In this document: positions 18,405 through 28,310 of the stretch, piece after piece
Position numbering within the stretch: position 1 is the stretch's first letter
Layout of the letters: the number at the start of each line of letters is the position of its first letter
Program-made: the position numbers and the translations under genes
Assembly (NCBI RefSeq): GCF_024643205.1
Contig: NZ_JAMKQJ010000010.1
Span: 62,001-126,000, forward strand
Direction: 5' to 3'
Length of the DNA stretch: 64,000 nt
DNA from: Parapedobacter tibetensis
GTDB lineage: Bacteria; Bacteroidota; Bacteroidia; Sphingobacteriales; Sphingobacteriaceae
The notes under the pieces: model-generated
The model's input: only the letters and a program-made list of their open reading frames with translations
Database searches by the model: none
Told to the model about the DNA's origin: nothing

Positions 18405-18437
18405 TAACCAATTAATAACCAATTAATAACCAATTTA
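18405..18437 (+). repeat. Three tandem 11-bp leader repeats
   Basis: TAACCAATTAA occurs at 18405-18415 and 18416-18426, and TAACCAATTTA at 18427-18437, ending 12 bp before the SusC ATG. The repeats lie in the 5' leader and could affect ribosome access or leader length. The same AACCAATTA core recurs in the leaders before 2914 and 49342. Confidence 0.7.
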
Positions 18438-18449
18438 ACCTAATATAAT

Positions 18450-21400
18450 ATGTATGCAAAGATTATTTGCCTGTTTTTGGCAGGATTCCTTTTTTCCGTT
18501 TCATACGGAGCGAAGGTAGACCGTGATCGTTTACCGGAGGATTTGACTGGAGTGTATTTCGACGTCGGGGTGCGAGGAACTGTACGGGACACGGCTGGGA
18601 ATGCACTGCCCGGTGTCTCTGTCGTCGTAAAAGGTAGGACCACGATTGGCACGACAACGGATTTAAACGGAAAATATTTCCTTGAAGTGCCGGATGGTGC
18701 AACGCTGGTCTTTAGTCTTATTGGGTTTGAGATGCAGGAAATACCGGTAGACGGTAGGGAATTGATCGATGTTTCACTTACGGAAGCCACTTCCATGTTG
18801 GATGATGTGGTTGTCGTAGCTTTCGGAACCCAAAAGAAACAGGATGTGATCGGCGCCGTGACCAGTATCAACCCCTCGGAACTCAAAGTGCCTTCCAGTA
18901 ACCTGACGACAGCTCTTGCCGGCCGGTTGGCCGGAGTCATCGCCTACCAGCGTAGTGGCGAACCCGGGCAGGACAACGCTGACTTCTTTATCCGGGGGGT
19001 CACCACGTTTGGTTACAAGGTGGATCCCCTGATCCTCATCGATGGCGTGGAATTTTCGTCCAGGGATTTGGCTAGGGTGCAGCCGGATGATATTGCGAGT
19101 TTCTCCATCATGAAAGATGCCACGGCTACGGCATTGTATGGGGCGAGGGGCGCCAATGGGGTGATATTGGTGACCACCAAGGAGGGAAAAGAGGGGAAAG
19201 CCAAAATGTCGTTCCGTTTGGAAAACTCGATTTCCACCCCTACGAAGAATATCGAAATGGCGGATCCGATTACGTATATGTTGTTGCATAATGAAGCGAC
19301 GACCACCCGGAACCCAGCGGTTGAGCCGCTATATCACCAAAGCAAAATTGACAATACCATCGCCGGTACCAATCCCTACATGTATCCGGCTACCGACTGG
19401 CGGGAAGCGTTGTTCAAGGACTATACCATGAACCAGCGGGCGAATTTAAGCGTAAGCGGCGGCGGCCAGATCGCCCGCTATTACATTGCGGGTACCTACA
19501 ACCAGGACAACGGTGTGCTGAAAGTAGACGGACGCAATAATTTCAACAACAACATCGACCTGACGAGCTATTTGCTGCGGTCGAATGTCAATATCAATGT
19601 CACCAAAACCACCGAGGTAGGTGTGCGTTTGTATGGTTCATTTGACGATTACACCGGGCCGATTGACGGGGGCACGGGGCTGTACAGAAAGGTCATGCGT
19701 GCCGATCCCGTGATGTTCCCACCCTATTATCCGGTCATGTCGGGCTATGAGCATGTGCAACACATCATGTTTGGGGGCTCGGTGGAAGGGGGTATCAATC
19801 CATATGCCGACATGGTGAAAGGCTATAAAGACTATTCACGTTCGTTGATGCTGGCCCAGTTTGAGGTAAAGCAGGACCTGTCTTTCTTCACCGAAGGCTT
19901 GACGTTCAGGGCGCTGGGCAATACCAACAGGGAAGCTTACTTTGAGGTGTCCCGCTCGTACAATCCGTTTTTATATCAGGCCGCGGCATACAACAAGGCA
20001 AATGACACGTACCAATTAGAGCCCCTCAATGAAACTGAGGGTACAGATTATTTGGCTTATGACGCCCAGCCGGAAGATAATATTATCTCTGCCGCGTTTT
20101 ACTTAGAGTCAGCCCTTAACTATACCCGCACGTTCCGGGATAAGCATGGGCTAAGCGGCATGTTGGTGTACATCATGCGCCAAACGCTGAATGGCAACGC
20201 CGAGGACCTCCAGCGATCCCTCCCGTTCCGCAACCTGGGCCTTTCGGGCAGGGCTACCTACGCTTATGACAGCCGTTATTTTGCCGAATTCAACTTCGGA
20301 TACAACGGCTCTGAGCGCTTCCACTCCGATTACCGGTTTGGGTTTTTCCCTGCCGGCGGGGTGGCCTGGCATGTTTCCAATGAGAAATTCTGGCAACCAT
20401 TGGAGTCGGTCATGCCCTTATTCAAGCTGCGGGCCACCTACGGATTGGTAGGCAACGATGCCATTGGTGGTCCGGAGGATCGTTTCTTCTACCTATCCGA
20501 CGTTGATATGAACGTATCCGGTAGAGGCGCCACTTTTGGTACGGACAATGGACGATCCTTGTCGGGAGTGGAGATCAGGCGATATGACAATAAGGATATT
20601 ACCTGGGAAACTGCCGAAAAGGTCAACCTGGGGGTTGAGCTGAACTTGTTCAACAAGATTGGTGTCCAGGCGGATTTCTTTTCGGAGTATCGGCGCAACA
20701 TCCTGATGACACGGGCCTCCATTCCCCAATACATGGGGTTGTCTGCCGACGTGCGGGCCAATGTGGGCGAGGCGGCCGGCCGGGGCATGGACTTGTCCGT
20801 GGATTATAATCATCATTTTGGCCATGATTTTTGGATCACGGCACGGGGCAATTTCACGTATGCGACCAGCGAATACAAAGTATACGAGGAGCCCGAATAC
20901 GAAACCGAATGGTGGAAGTCGCGTGTGGGTTATTCGCTGCGCCAACAGTTCGGCTACATTGCCGAGCGCTTGTTTGTGGATGACCGCGAGGTGGCCAACT
21001 CGCCCACCCAGAGCTTTGGCAACATTGTGATGGGGGGCGATATTAAATACCGTGACGTCAACGGGGACGGGCAGATTACGGCATTGGATATGGTGCCAAT
21101 AGGCAACCCGACCGTCCCGGAGATCGTTTATGGCTTTGGCTTTTCGGCCGGGTTCAGGAAGTTTGACCTGTCTGCTTTCTTCCAGGGGCTTACCGGAGAG
21201 TCTTTCTGGATCAACGTGAGACCACGTTCTGCCACCAATTTGGATTCAACCATCCCATTCGTGAACAACAGCCAGTTGCTGAAAGCGTATGCCGATGACC
21301 ATTGGTCCGAAAGGGATGGCAATGTGATGGCCCTATGGCCGCGCCTGAGCACTGCGTCCAATCCGAACACCCAACAGACGAGCACCTGGTTTATGCGGGA

Positions 21401-21617
21401 TGGGACGTTCCTGCGCCTGAAGACCGCGGAATTTGGCTATACGTTCGATCAAAAACAATTGAGTAGGCTCGGCATGGAGAGCCTGCGGCTGTACCTGAGC
21501 GGCATCAACCTGCTGAGCTGGAGCCGGTTCAAACTGTGGGATGTGGAGATGGCCGGCAACGGGCTGGGATATCCTGTTCAGCGCGTGTTCAATATGGGCG
21601 TGCAGGTGTCATTTTAA
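18450..21617 (+). CDS. susC: SusC/RagA-type TonB-dependent transporter (second pair)
   Basis: This 1055-residue protein starts with a signal peptide (IICLFLAGFLFSVSYGA). A carboxypeptidase-regulatory-like domain follows (about 40-110, VRGTVRDTAGNALPGVSVVV), then the linker VVVVAFGTQKKQDVIGAV, a plug (DFFIRGVTTFGYKVDPLILIDG; IMKDATATALYGARGANGV) and a long beta-barrel. It should import a glycan together with the SusD encoded 13 bp downstream. Two DUF5000-type lipoproteins in the same operon would assist binding. The promoter with operator site C places it under the shared FadR-type control (inference). Confidence 0.92.
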   Translation: MYAKIICLFLAGFLFSVSYGAKVDRDRLPEDLTGVYFDVGVRGTVRDTAGNALPGVSVVVKGRTTIGTTTDLNGKYFLEVPDGATLVFSLIGFEMQEIPVDGRELIDVSLTEATSMLDDVVVVAFGTQKKQDVIGAVTSINPSELKVPSSNLTTALAGRLAGVIAYQRSGEPGQDNADFFIRGVTTFGYKVDPLILIDGVEFSSRDLARVQPDDIASFSIMKDATATALYGARGANGVILVTTKEGKEGKAKMSFRLENSISTPTKNIEMADPITYMLLHNEATTTRNPAVEPLYHQSKIDNTIAGTNPYMYPATDWREALFKDYTMNQRANLSVSGGGQIARYYIAGTYNQDNGVLKVDGRNNFNNNIDLTSYLLRSNVNINVTKTTEVGVRLYGSFDDYTGPIDGGTGLYRKVMRADPVMFPPYYPVMSGYEHVQHIMFGGSVEGGINPYADMVKGYKDYSRSLMLAQFEVKQDLSFFTEGLTFRALGNTNREAYFEVSRSYNPFLYQAAAYNKANDTYQLEPLNETEGTDYLAYDAQPEDNIISAAFYLESALNYTRTFRDKHGLSGMLVYIMRQTLNGNAEDLQRSLPFRNLGLSGRATYAYDSRYFAEFNFGYNGSERFHSDYRFGFFPAGGVAWHVSNEKFWQPLESVMPLFKLRATYGLVGNDAIGGPEDRFFYLSDVDMNVSGRGATFGTDNGRSLSGVEIRRYDNKDITWETAEKVNLGVELNLFNKIGVQADFFSEYRRNILMTRASIPQYMGLSADVRANVGEAAGRGMDLSVDYNHHFGHDFWITARGNFTYATSEYKVYEEPEYETEWWKSRVGYSLRQQFGYIAERLFVDDREVANSPTQSFGNIVMGGDIKYRDVNGDGQITALDMVPIGNPTVPEIVYGFGFSAGFRKFDLSAFFQGLTGESFWINVRPRSATNLDSTIPFVNNSQLLKAYADDHWSERDGNVMALWPRLSTASNPNTQQTSTWFMRDGTFLRLKTAEFGYTFDQKQLSRLGMESLRLYLSGINLLSWSRFKLWDVEMAGNGLGYPVQRVFNMGVQVSF

Positions 21618-21630
21618 AAATTAAAGAATC

Positions 21631-23511
21631 ATGAAACTGAAAATCATAATCCTTTCGATTGCAATATTTTGTGCTTCGTGCAACTACCTGGATGTCGTTC
21701 CGGATAACGTAGCCACACTCGACAATGCGTTCAACATGCGCAATGCTGCAGAGAAGTACCTGTTTACCTGTTACTCTTGGGTGCCGAATGATGGTCTGTA
21801 CTACGGGACTAATCCGGGCTTCACCGCTGGAGACGAAATGTGGTTTCTCACCAATATTACCGATCAGCAGTATGCCTGGCGCATCGCCACGGGCAACCAG
21901 AATGTGGTGAATCCATTGGTCAATTTCTGGAGTGGAGAACAGGGCGGAGTAAACCTGTACCGAGGCATCCGGGAGTGCAATATTTTCTTGGAGAATATCC
22001 AGTCCGTGCCTGATATGCCGGAATGGGAAAAGGCCCTATGGAGCGCGGAAGTCAAGTTCCTGAAGGCCTATTACCATTTCCATTTGTTGCGCATGTACGG
22101 GCCGATTCCGTTGATGCGGGAAAACATGCCGATTTCGGCTAGCGTGGCCGAGGTGAAATCGGTGCTGCGTAATCCGGTGGATGAATGTTTCGACTATGTC
22201 GTTGAGCTGCTCGATGAGGCGGCCGCCGTGCTGCCGAATACGGTACAGTTCGATATAGAGCAGGGTGGGCGGGCCACAAAGCCTATTGCATTGACGTTGA
22301 AAGCGTACGTACTCGTGACGGCGGCCAGCCCCTTATTCAATGGCAACACCGATTATGCCAATTACAAAGATCCTAATGGTCAGGTCTTTTTCAATCAGAC
22401 CGACCAACCTGAAAAATGGCAGCGGGCAGCCGATGCCTGCAGGGAGGCCATTGAGCTTTGTCATGACACTGGGCATGAGTTATACAAATTCCATTCAGGT
22501 TCCGGCCAAAATCTTTCTACGGAGACGATTAGGGAATTAAGTTTGCGGAACCCCTTGACCCAAAAGTGGAACAGCGAGCAGATATGGACCAACACACAGG
22601 CTACAGCCGGCATCATGCAAAGTGCAGCACAAGCCAAATTGGTAAGTGGTTCCTCTATGCCTGGATCAAGATTGGCTCCTCCGCTTAAAATTGCCGAAGT
22701 GTTCTACACCAAAAATGGGGTGCCCATCAATGAGGATACCGAATACGAATACAACAACCGATACACGCTGCGGCGCTCGGAAGAAAGTGACCGGCTGTAC
22801 CTGAAGCCCGGCGAAGACATTCCGGTGTTACACTTCGACCGTGAATCGCGCTTTTATGCCTTTTTGGGTTTTGATCAGGGCAGGTGGTACGGCGGGGCGT
22901 GGAACACTGACGACGAGATTATGTATGTAGACGCCAAAGCTGGTGGCATCGCCTCCAGTGCAGGCATCAACAACCGATCTGCCACAGGGTACTGGCCGAA
23001 GAAAATTGCGAATTACCTCAACACGATGACTTCGAGTACTTCTACCACTCAGAATTACCCCTGGCCGACGTTCCGTCTGGCCGACTTGTATCTCCTGTAT
23101 GCCGAGGCACTTAATGAGGTGGGTGGTCCCAGCGACGAGGTATACGAATACCTGGACTTGATTCGCGAGCGAGCGGGCTTGCCGACCGTGGAGGACGCTT
23201 GGACAAATCATTCCACCCAAGCGACCAAACATACCACGCAGCTGGGTTTACGGGAAATCATTCATCAGGAACGCATGATTGAACTGATGTTCGAAGGCAA
23301 ACGCTGGTGGGACCTGAAGCGTTGGAAAAAGGCACCCCAGGTGCTGAACCAACCCATTACGGGGTGGGACATCTACCAGGAAGAGGCGGTGACCTATTAC
23401 CGGGTACGAGTAGTGTTCAACCAGGAGTTTAGGCAGCGCGACTATTTCTGGCCCATCAAGGAATCCGAATTGCTGGTCAACCGGAACCTGGTGCAAAGCC
23501 CGGGATGGTAA
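21631..23511 (+). CDS. susD: SusD/RagB-type glycan-binding lipoprotein (second pair)
   Basis: This 626-residue lipoprotein (signal ending FCASC, Cys17) is longer than the average SusD. It has the N-terminal YLDVVPDNVATLDNAFNMRN, the helix SAEVKFLKAYYHFHLLRMYGPIPL, and the C-terminal LRLADLYLLYAEALNEVGG-type and RMIELMFEGKRWWDLKRWK signatures. The ending FWPIKESELLVNRNLVQSPGW is typical. It acts as the surface lid of the SusC encoded just upstream. The extra length lies in the middle, around the Asn-rich region near residues 270-330. Confidence 0.92.
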   Translation: MKLKIIILSIAIFCASCNYLDVVPDNVATLDNAFNMRNAAEKYLFTCYSWVPNDGLYYGTNPGFTAGDEMWFLTNITDQQYAWRIATGNQNVVNPLVNFWSGEQGGVNLYRGIRECNIFLENIQSVPDMPEWEKALWSAEVKFLKAYYHFHLLRMYGPIPLMRENMPISASVAEVKSVLRNPVDECFDYVVELLDEAAAVLPNTVQFDIEQGGRATKPIALTLKAYVLVTAASPLFNGNTDYANYKDPNGQVFFNQTDQPEKWQRAADACREAIELCHDTGHELYKFHSGSGQNLSTETIRELSLRNPLTQKWNSEQIWTNTQATAGIMQSAAQAKLVSGSSMPGSRLAPPLKIAEVFYTKNGVPINEDTEYEYNNRYTLRRSEESDRLYLKPGEDIPVLHFDRESRFYAFLGFDQGRWYGGAWNTDDEIMYVDAKAGGIASSAGINNRSATGYWPKKIANYLNTMTSSTSTTQNYPWPTFRLADLYLLYAEALNEVGGPSDEVYEYLDLIRERAGLPTVEDAWTNHSTQATKHTTQLGLREIIHQERMIELMFEGKRWWDLKRWKKAPQVLNQPITGWDIYQEEAVTYYRVRVVFNQEFRQRDYFWPIKESELLVNRNLVQSPGW

Positions 23512-23555
23512 AGGTTATGAAAAAAATAACATTGGAACTTTAAAACACTCGTTTT

Positions 23556-24770
23556 ATGAACACGTATAAAACATTGATAATATTTGGAATAGCCCTATTG
23601 TTTCTGAGATGCTCGGAAGAACGGCTAAAGCCCGTTAATGATGATGACCATGTGCCGCCGCCCGTCTCCAACGTACAGGTAGAAAACATCCCGGGAGGCG
23701 CATCCATTGCCTATAACCTGCCGCCCGGAGGCAAAACGCTGTACGTCCTGGCCGAATGGGATCTGGCCAATGGCCAGGTAGCGACCGCACAGGCATCGTA
23801 CTATAGCAACTCGGTGCGGGTGGAAGGGTTTGGCGACACGCAGGCCCGTTCCATCCGGCTATACACCGTGGGCAGGAACCAGAAACGATCCACACTGGTG
23901 ACAGTACAAGTCAACCCCCTCACGCCACCGATCCAGCAAATTATCGAATCCTTCGACATACACGAGGACTTCGGTGGGCTGCGAATGGACTTTGCCAACA
24001 TCCACGAGGCAGATGTAGCCATCGAAGTGTCTACCGTGGATGATCTGGGCGACTGGGTATCGGTGGAGATTTTCTACACCAAACGCCTGGAAGGGCGGCT
24101 GTTTGTCCGTGGTTTCGATGCGGAAGAGCACCTGTTTGGGTTCACCGTCAGGGACCGGTGGGGAAATACGACGGACATGCGGACGAAAACGATTACTCCG
24201 TTGTTTGAAAAGGAATTGGACAAAAGCCTGTTCAGAACGATTCCCGCACTTCCAGGAGAAATGGGCGTGTATTCCGGTTCGGCGCTGAGCAATATATGGA
24301 GCGGCAACTACATGGGTGACAATAGCATTCCCTCCAATAGCTTTTTCCGTTCGGCCAATGCGCTGACCCTGCCCGCGCATTTGACGTTTGACCTGGGTGT
24401 CACCGCCAAGCTGGGCCGGTACGTCCTGTGGCAGCGCGGTGCTTATGTGTCGCCATATACATTTACATGGTCGGGAGGGGGGCCTCGCCGCTGGGAAGTG
24501 TGGGGAAGGGCCGACCTGCCTACAACCGGTAGCATGGACGGCTGGACCAAGCTGATGGACTGCGAGATCATTAAGCCATCTGGAACGCCCCCTGGGACGA
24601 CCCCTGTTCCCATTGAAGATGTCGAACTTGCCCAGGCCGGACATGAATTTTCATTCGACCCGGATTTGCCGACCGTGCGATACATCCGGATCCGGCTGCT
24701 GAGCAACTGGGGCGGGTTACAATATATCAACTTTGCCGAAGTGAGTTTCTTCGGGGATCCCGGTCAATAA
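23556..24770 (+). CDS. DUF4959/DUF5000-type surface lipoprotein
   Basis: This 404-residue lipoprotein (signal ending LFLRC; Arg at -1 is unusual) has an N-terminal fibronectin-like DUF4959 region (VPPPVSNVQVENIPGGASIAY) and a middle DUF5126-like beta domain. A C-terminal DUF5000/F5-8-type discoidin fold follows (from DKSLF at about 227; FDLGVTAKLGRYVLWQRGA; PRRWEVWG; RYIRIRLLSNWGG). Such proteins follow SusD genes in Bacteroidota glycan loci and are thought to bind carbohydrate at the cell surface. The next gene shares the same C-terminal module. Family assignment is from memory of the motif order, not a search. Confidence 0.75.
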   Translation: MNTYKTLIIFGIALLFLRCSEERLKPVNDDDHVPPPVSNVQVENIPGGASIAYNLPPGGKTLYVLAEWDLANGQVATAQASYYSNSVRVEGFGDTQARSIRLYTVGRNQKRSTLVTVQVNPLTPPIQQIIESFDIHEDFGGLRMDFANIHEADVAIEVSTVDDLGDWVSVEIFYTKRLEGRLFVRGFDAEEHLFGFTVRDRWGNTTDMRTKTITPLFEKELDKSLFRTIPALPGEMGVYSGSALSNIWSGNYMGDNSIPSNSFFRSANALTLPAHLTFDLGVTAKLGRYVLWQRGAYVSPYTFTWSGGGPRRWEVWGRADLPTTGSMDGWTKLMDCEIIKPSGTPPGTTPVPIEDVELAQAGHEFSFDPDLPTVRYIRIRLLSNWGGLQYINFAEVSFFGDPGQ

Positions 24771-24794
24771 GCATGAATCATTAAATGAACAATC

Positions 24795-26072
24795 ATGAAA
24801 AGAATTAATTACGGAATATATGGTTTCATCGTAGCGATAACCATATCCGGTTTTTTTGCCTGCCGCAAACAGGACGATACCTATCGGCAGTTTTTGGAAG
24901 GAGGGGAAATCGTGTATGTAGAGAAAGCCGACTCCTTGCGGGCATACTCGGGCAAAAACCGGGTGAAGCTTTCCTGGATTATTTTTTCGGACCCCGATGT
25001 GAGCCGTGCACGGATATTTTGGAATGATGGCGCGGATTCAACGGAGGTGGCCATTGCACGTACCACCGGTATCGATACGATTGAGGTCGTGTTGGATGAC
25101 CTGGCTGAGGGGTCATATACGTTCGATGTATACACCTATGACGATGCGGGCAATTCCTCCATCCAAGCCGATGTTTTTGCACAAGCGTATGGCGAAAACT
25201 ATGTTGCCTCGCTGCTCAACAGGGCGATACAACAGATTGGCTATAATAACGGTAAGTTGGAGCTAGCGTGGTACGGGGCAGATAACCAGGCCATCGGTAC
25301 GGAAGTGACCTATACGGATGTATCAGACATCCAACGGAAAGCTGATGTGCTTCCTGGCGATTCGGTTGCTGTACTGGCGGATTACAAGCCAAATAGCCCG
25401 TTTGAATATGTAACCTATTACAAGCCTGATTCGATGTCCATAGACACATTTTCTACCCACGCCAGCACGGTGGAGGTACAGATGCAGCACCATGAACATA
25501 TCGATTTGGATAAATCGCTGTTTTCACCGCTATACCTGCCGGGTGATGCACCGATCTGGGTGACCTCATCTTCAGAAGGTAATGACCTGTCTAACCTGTG
25601 GAGTGGGATATTTCTAGGCAGACAGGCTTCGAGCCGCGCCTGGTACCGTACCGCAGACGGTACCGGTATGCCCCAGCATTTCCAGTTTGATTTGGGGGTG
25701 AGCGCCAAGCTGAACAGCTTCAAATTGTTGCAACGGGGCGCGTTCGATCATGAGGCTTTAGTATACGCCAATGCCAACCCCCGCCGTTGGGAGGTTTGGG
25801 GAAGCAATGAACCAGCCGAGGACGGAAGCTATGATGGATGGGTCAAGTTAGCGGATTGTGAATCCCATAAGCCCTCCGGGACGCCCGTGGGGCAACGTAC
25901 ACCCGAAGATATCGCTTATGCGCAGGCCGGTGAAACGTTCCAGATTCCAGCCGACAAGCCACCTGTGCGATATATCCGGCTCCGGATACTGGAGACCTGG
26001 GGGAATACGACGGCGGTGTTTATCAGTGAGGTGTGGCTCAATGGTAGTTATTGGACGATTGTCCAGGAATGA
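24795..26072 (+). CDS. DUF4998/DUF5000-type surface lipoprotein
   Basis: This 425-residue lipoprotein (signal ending GFFAC) has an N-terminal DUF4998-like region (EIVYVEKADSLRAYSGKNRVK, then a strand-rich repeat with DPDVSRARIFWNDG). The same discoidin-like C-terminal module as its neighbour follows (DKSLFSPLYLPGD, SNLWSGIFLG, FDLGVSAKLNSFKLLQRGA, PRRWEVWG, RYIRLRILETWGN). The two proteins probably arose by duplication of the C-terminal module with different N-terminal parts. Expected role is surface glycan binding next to the SusC/SusD complex. Confidence 0.75.
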   Translation: MKRINYGIYGFIVAITISGFFACRKQDDTYRQFLEGGEIVYVEKADSLRAYSGKNRVKLSWIIFSDPDVSRARIFWNDGADSTEVAIARTTGIDTIEVVLDDLAEGSYTFDVYTYDDAGNSSIQADVFAQAYGENYVASLLNRAIQQIGYNNGKLELAWYGADNQAIGTEVTYTDVSDIQRKADVLPGDSVAVLADYKPNSPFEYVTYYKPDSMSIDTFSTHASTVEVQMQHHEHIDLDKSLFSPLYLPGDAPIWVTSSSEGNDLSNLWSGIFLGRQASSRAWYRTADGTGMPQHFQFDLGVSAKLNSFKLLQRGAFDHEALVYANANPRRWEVWGSNEPAEDGSYDGWVKLADCESHKPSGTPVGQRTPEDIAYAQAGETFQIPADKPPVRYIRLRILETWGNTTAVFISEVWLNGSYWTIVQE

Positions 26073-26114
26073 GGGTGATCTAAATATGGTGGACACGTTA
26101 CCGATAATCAACGA

Positions 26115-27989
26115 ATGAACCCGATGATAAGGTTATTCAAAATATCGTTTGTTCTATTGTTGTTCAACGCTTTTTTGGTGAGCACAAAGCTTCCGAACGG
26201 TTTGTTCACAGCCAAAGAATTAGGCTTGTATTTTGTTGTGTCCATTGCGTCGTTGTGTGCAGCTGCATTGCTTTTCTGGCGGAAGAGTGAGCCGTTCCGC
26301 TTGGGGTTGCTGGATTTTCTGGTATTGGCCTACTTGCTTATTTTACCCGTTGTTCATTTATTGGCATTTAAATTCATTTCCTTTCCGGCTATATTGGTAC
26401 AGACGGCTTATGGGATGGCCTACCTAACCATCCGGACAATGGCCGCCGCACTGAGGCCAGCTGTCCTTGTAAATGCCGTGGCCGAGTGTGTAACTCTGGT
26501 ACTATGCTTCCACTTGGCCACTGCGTTGGCCCAGCATATCGGTATTATGCCTTCGTATTACCCGATGTTCGGGGCCACGGGTATGTTCTTCAACCCCGGT
26601 CCGTTTGCCATCTTCACCGTTGCGTTAATGGCTTGTGTTCTGGTGGCCTGCGGGGTGAATCTAATGGACAAACAATACGCTATCGCCCTGTTTCAGTTGG
26701 TGTTATTTGTCGTGGGCTGTTATTTCGTGGCTCTCTCGCTGTCTCGTTCGGCTTGGATTGGCCTACTGGGAGGAAGCATAGTGCCTTTGACTGCCTATCT
26801 TGCCGTCCGTTTTCAGTGCCGGCTGTACATGTATCGCAAATGGCTGTATGCCGGCGGCGCCATCGTACTGCTGCTGCTCATCCCCTTGGGTTATTGGCTC
26901 TATGGATTGAAAAAAGGCTCGGCTGACGGTAGGTTGCTGGTCTGGCGCACTACGGGCGGCATGGTGGGGGACTACTGGTATTCAGGGGTCGGAGTCGGTA
27001 ATTTCGCCCCTAACTATATCCATTACCAAGCTGCATATCTCCGGTCTTCCGCGCCTGCTTCCGAAGAGTTTGGCCGTTTGGCCGGCGATTCGCGATACGC
27101 GTTCAATGACCTACTCCAAACAGTTGCAGAAACGGGGTTGGTTGGTGGGATATTGCTGCTGTCGATCATCGGGTTGGCAATGTATTCCGCGTGGAAGGTC
27201 TTGCGGAAAGAGAGCTGCCGACGGTGGGTGGTACTGGGGAGTTGCGGTCTTGGGGGAGCAATGATTACAATCCTGGTTGCGGGATTGACAGCTTATCCGC
27301 TACAGATGACATCCATTGCATTGTTATTTTGGATGCTGGTCGTGTTATTGGCGTCTCTGTCGGGAAGAACAGGAAACAACTATTCCATGACCATGCGGTA
27401 TGCGCTGGCCATCCTGCTGATTTTGGGTGCGGCGGTTTATACGTACTATGGCACCAAACGTGTTGGGGCATATTTGGGTTGGTTGCAGGAGAAGACGGAA
27501 AGATCTGCAGGGATTACAGATACTTTGCCCGCAGCCCGCCTGATGCTTTGGGACGATGTGGCTTACCTCTCCCACCGGGCGGACCTACATAGGAAACGGG
27601 GTGACTACCGCAAAGCGGCCAGGTTGTTGGAGCGGGTAGTGCGTTTAAATCCGGCTCCGGCATTCCATTACGTGTTGGGCTCCTGCTACGAGCACTTGGC
27701 CGACACAGGCAAGGCACTGGCTAGTTACCGGCTGGTAGGTACGGCTATACCCAATCTGCTGGGGCCAAAGTATCGGGAGGCCATGTTGTACCACCGGCTG
27801 GGCGATATAGAGACGTTCAGGATAAAGGCCCAGGAGGCACTGATTTTTAAGCCTAAGGTAATGAACGGTGAAGTGGTAGAAATGCAAAGCGAATTGCGAG
27901 GCTTGCTCCGTGGCTTGGATCAAGATTTTCCAATCGTTGATGAAGCTATATTAGGTGAAAAAGGCAAAATGAAAAACGAACTCGAATAA
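26115..27989 (+). CDS. O-antigen-ligase-like polytopic membrane protein with C-terminal TPRs
   Basis: This 624-residue protein has about 12 membrane segments. The Wzy_C/WaaL-type loop contains LVWRTTGGMVGDYWYSGVGVG and NDLLQTVAETGLVGGILLL. A soluble C-terminal tail has TPR-like repeats (YRKAARLLERVVRLNPAPAFHY, GKALASYRLVGTAIP). Such proteins join or polymerise glycans on the outer face of the inner membrane, but the TPR-bearing group in Bacteroidota is uncharacterised. It follows the DUF5000 gene by 42 bp, an unusual place for a ligase. Two truncated copies of its N terminus and one of its late region lie at 40379-41395, beside the peptide cluster, suggesting that this gene type belongs there. 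Confidence 0.78.
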   Translation: MNPMIRLFKISFVLLLFNAFLVSTKLPNGLFTAKELGLYFVVSIASLCAAALLFWRKSEPFRLGLLDFLVLAYLLILPVVHLLAFKFISFPAILVQTAYGMAYLTIRTMAAALRPAVLVNAVAECVTLVLCFHLATALAQHIGIMPSYYPMFGATGMFFNPGPFAIFTVALMACVLVACGVNLMDKQYAIALFQLVLFVVGCYFVALSLSRSAWIGLLGGSIVPLTAYLAVRFQCRLYMYRKWLYAGGAIVLLLLIPLGYWLYGLKKGSADGRLLVWRTTGGMVGDYWYSGVGVGNFAPNYIHYQAAYLRSSAPASEEFGRLAGDSRYAFNDLLQTVAETGLVGGILLLSIIGLAMYSAWKVLRKESCRRWVVLGSCGLGGAMITILVAGLTAYPLQMTSIALLFWMLVVLLASLSGRTGNNYSMTMRYALAILLILGAAVYTYYGTKRVGAYLGWLQEKTERSAGITDTLPAARLMLWDDVAYLSHRADLHRKRGDYRKAARLLERVVRLNPAPAFHYVLGSCYEHLADTGKALASYRLVGTAIPNLLGPKYREAMLYHRLGDIETFRIKAQEALIFKPKVMNGEVVEMQSELRGLLRGLDQDFPIVDEAILGEKGKMKNELE

Positions 27990-28310
27990 CAAATAAAATC
28001 CTATGAATACAAAATTGGGGGACGGGGTTGTCATTGTCAAAATACTAGTGGCGCTGTTGGAACCAGTCCATGCACTGTTTTCGATCAGATGCCGATATTC
28101 GCTTCGTAATATTTATGTATGGATTTACTCACAGAGAATTAAAAAATCAAAATGTCAAAGAGCAGGAAATATCGAACTTCTTCGATTTTAAAAGTTAACG
28201 TATTTGTGCCAATTATAAATCAATGAATTGTTGCTAAATTTATGACGCATTTTCGGTTTGCGAGAACCACATACGTATACCAATTTAGTTAAGAGCGAAA
28301 AACCAATTTT
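27990..28310 (+). other. 321-bp gap before efflux operon; one doubtful short ORF
   Basis: The only open frame is a 62-codon ATG ORF at 28003-28191 (MNTKLGDGVVIVKILVALLEP...), with one hydrophobic stretch and no recognised relatives; it may not be coding. CCAATTATAAAT at 28209-28220 repeats 12 bases of the leader element seen before 2914 and 49342. A -7-like TAAATTTA lies at 28235-28242, without a well-spaced -33 box. No operator copy was found. Confidence 0.5.

Noticed and set aside
23859..24644. Long minus-strand open frame (261 codons) inside the DUF4959 gene
   Set aside because: It is antisense to a well-supported lipoprotein gene, with no signal or domain.
28003..28191. Short 62-codon ORF after the ligase-like gene
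   Set aside because: No family, no clear start signal and odd composition; kept only as a note on the gap.
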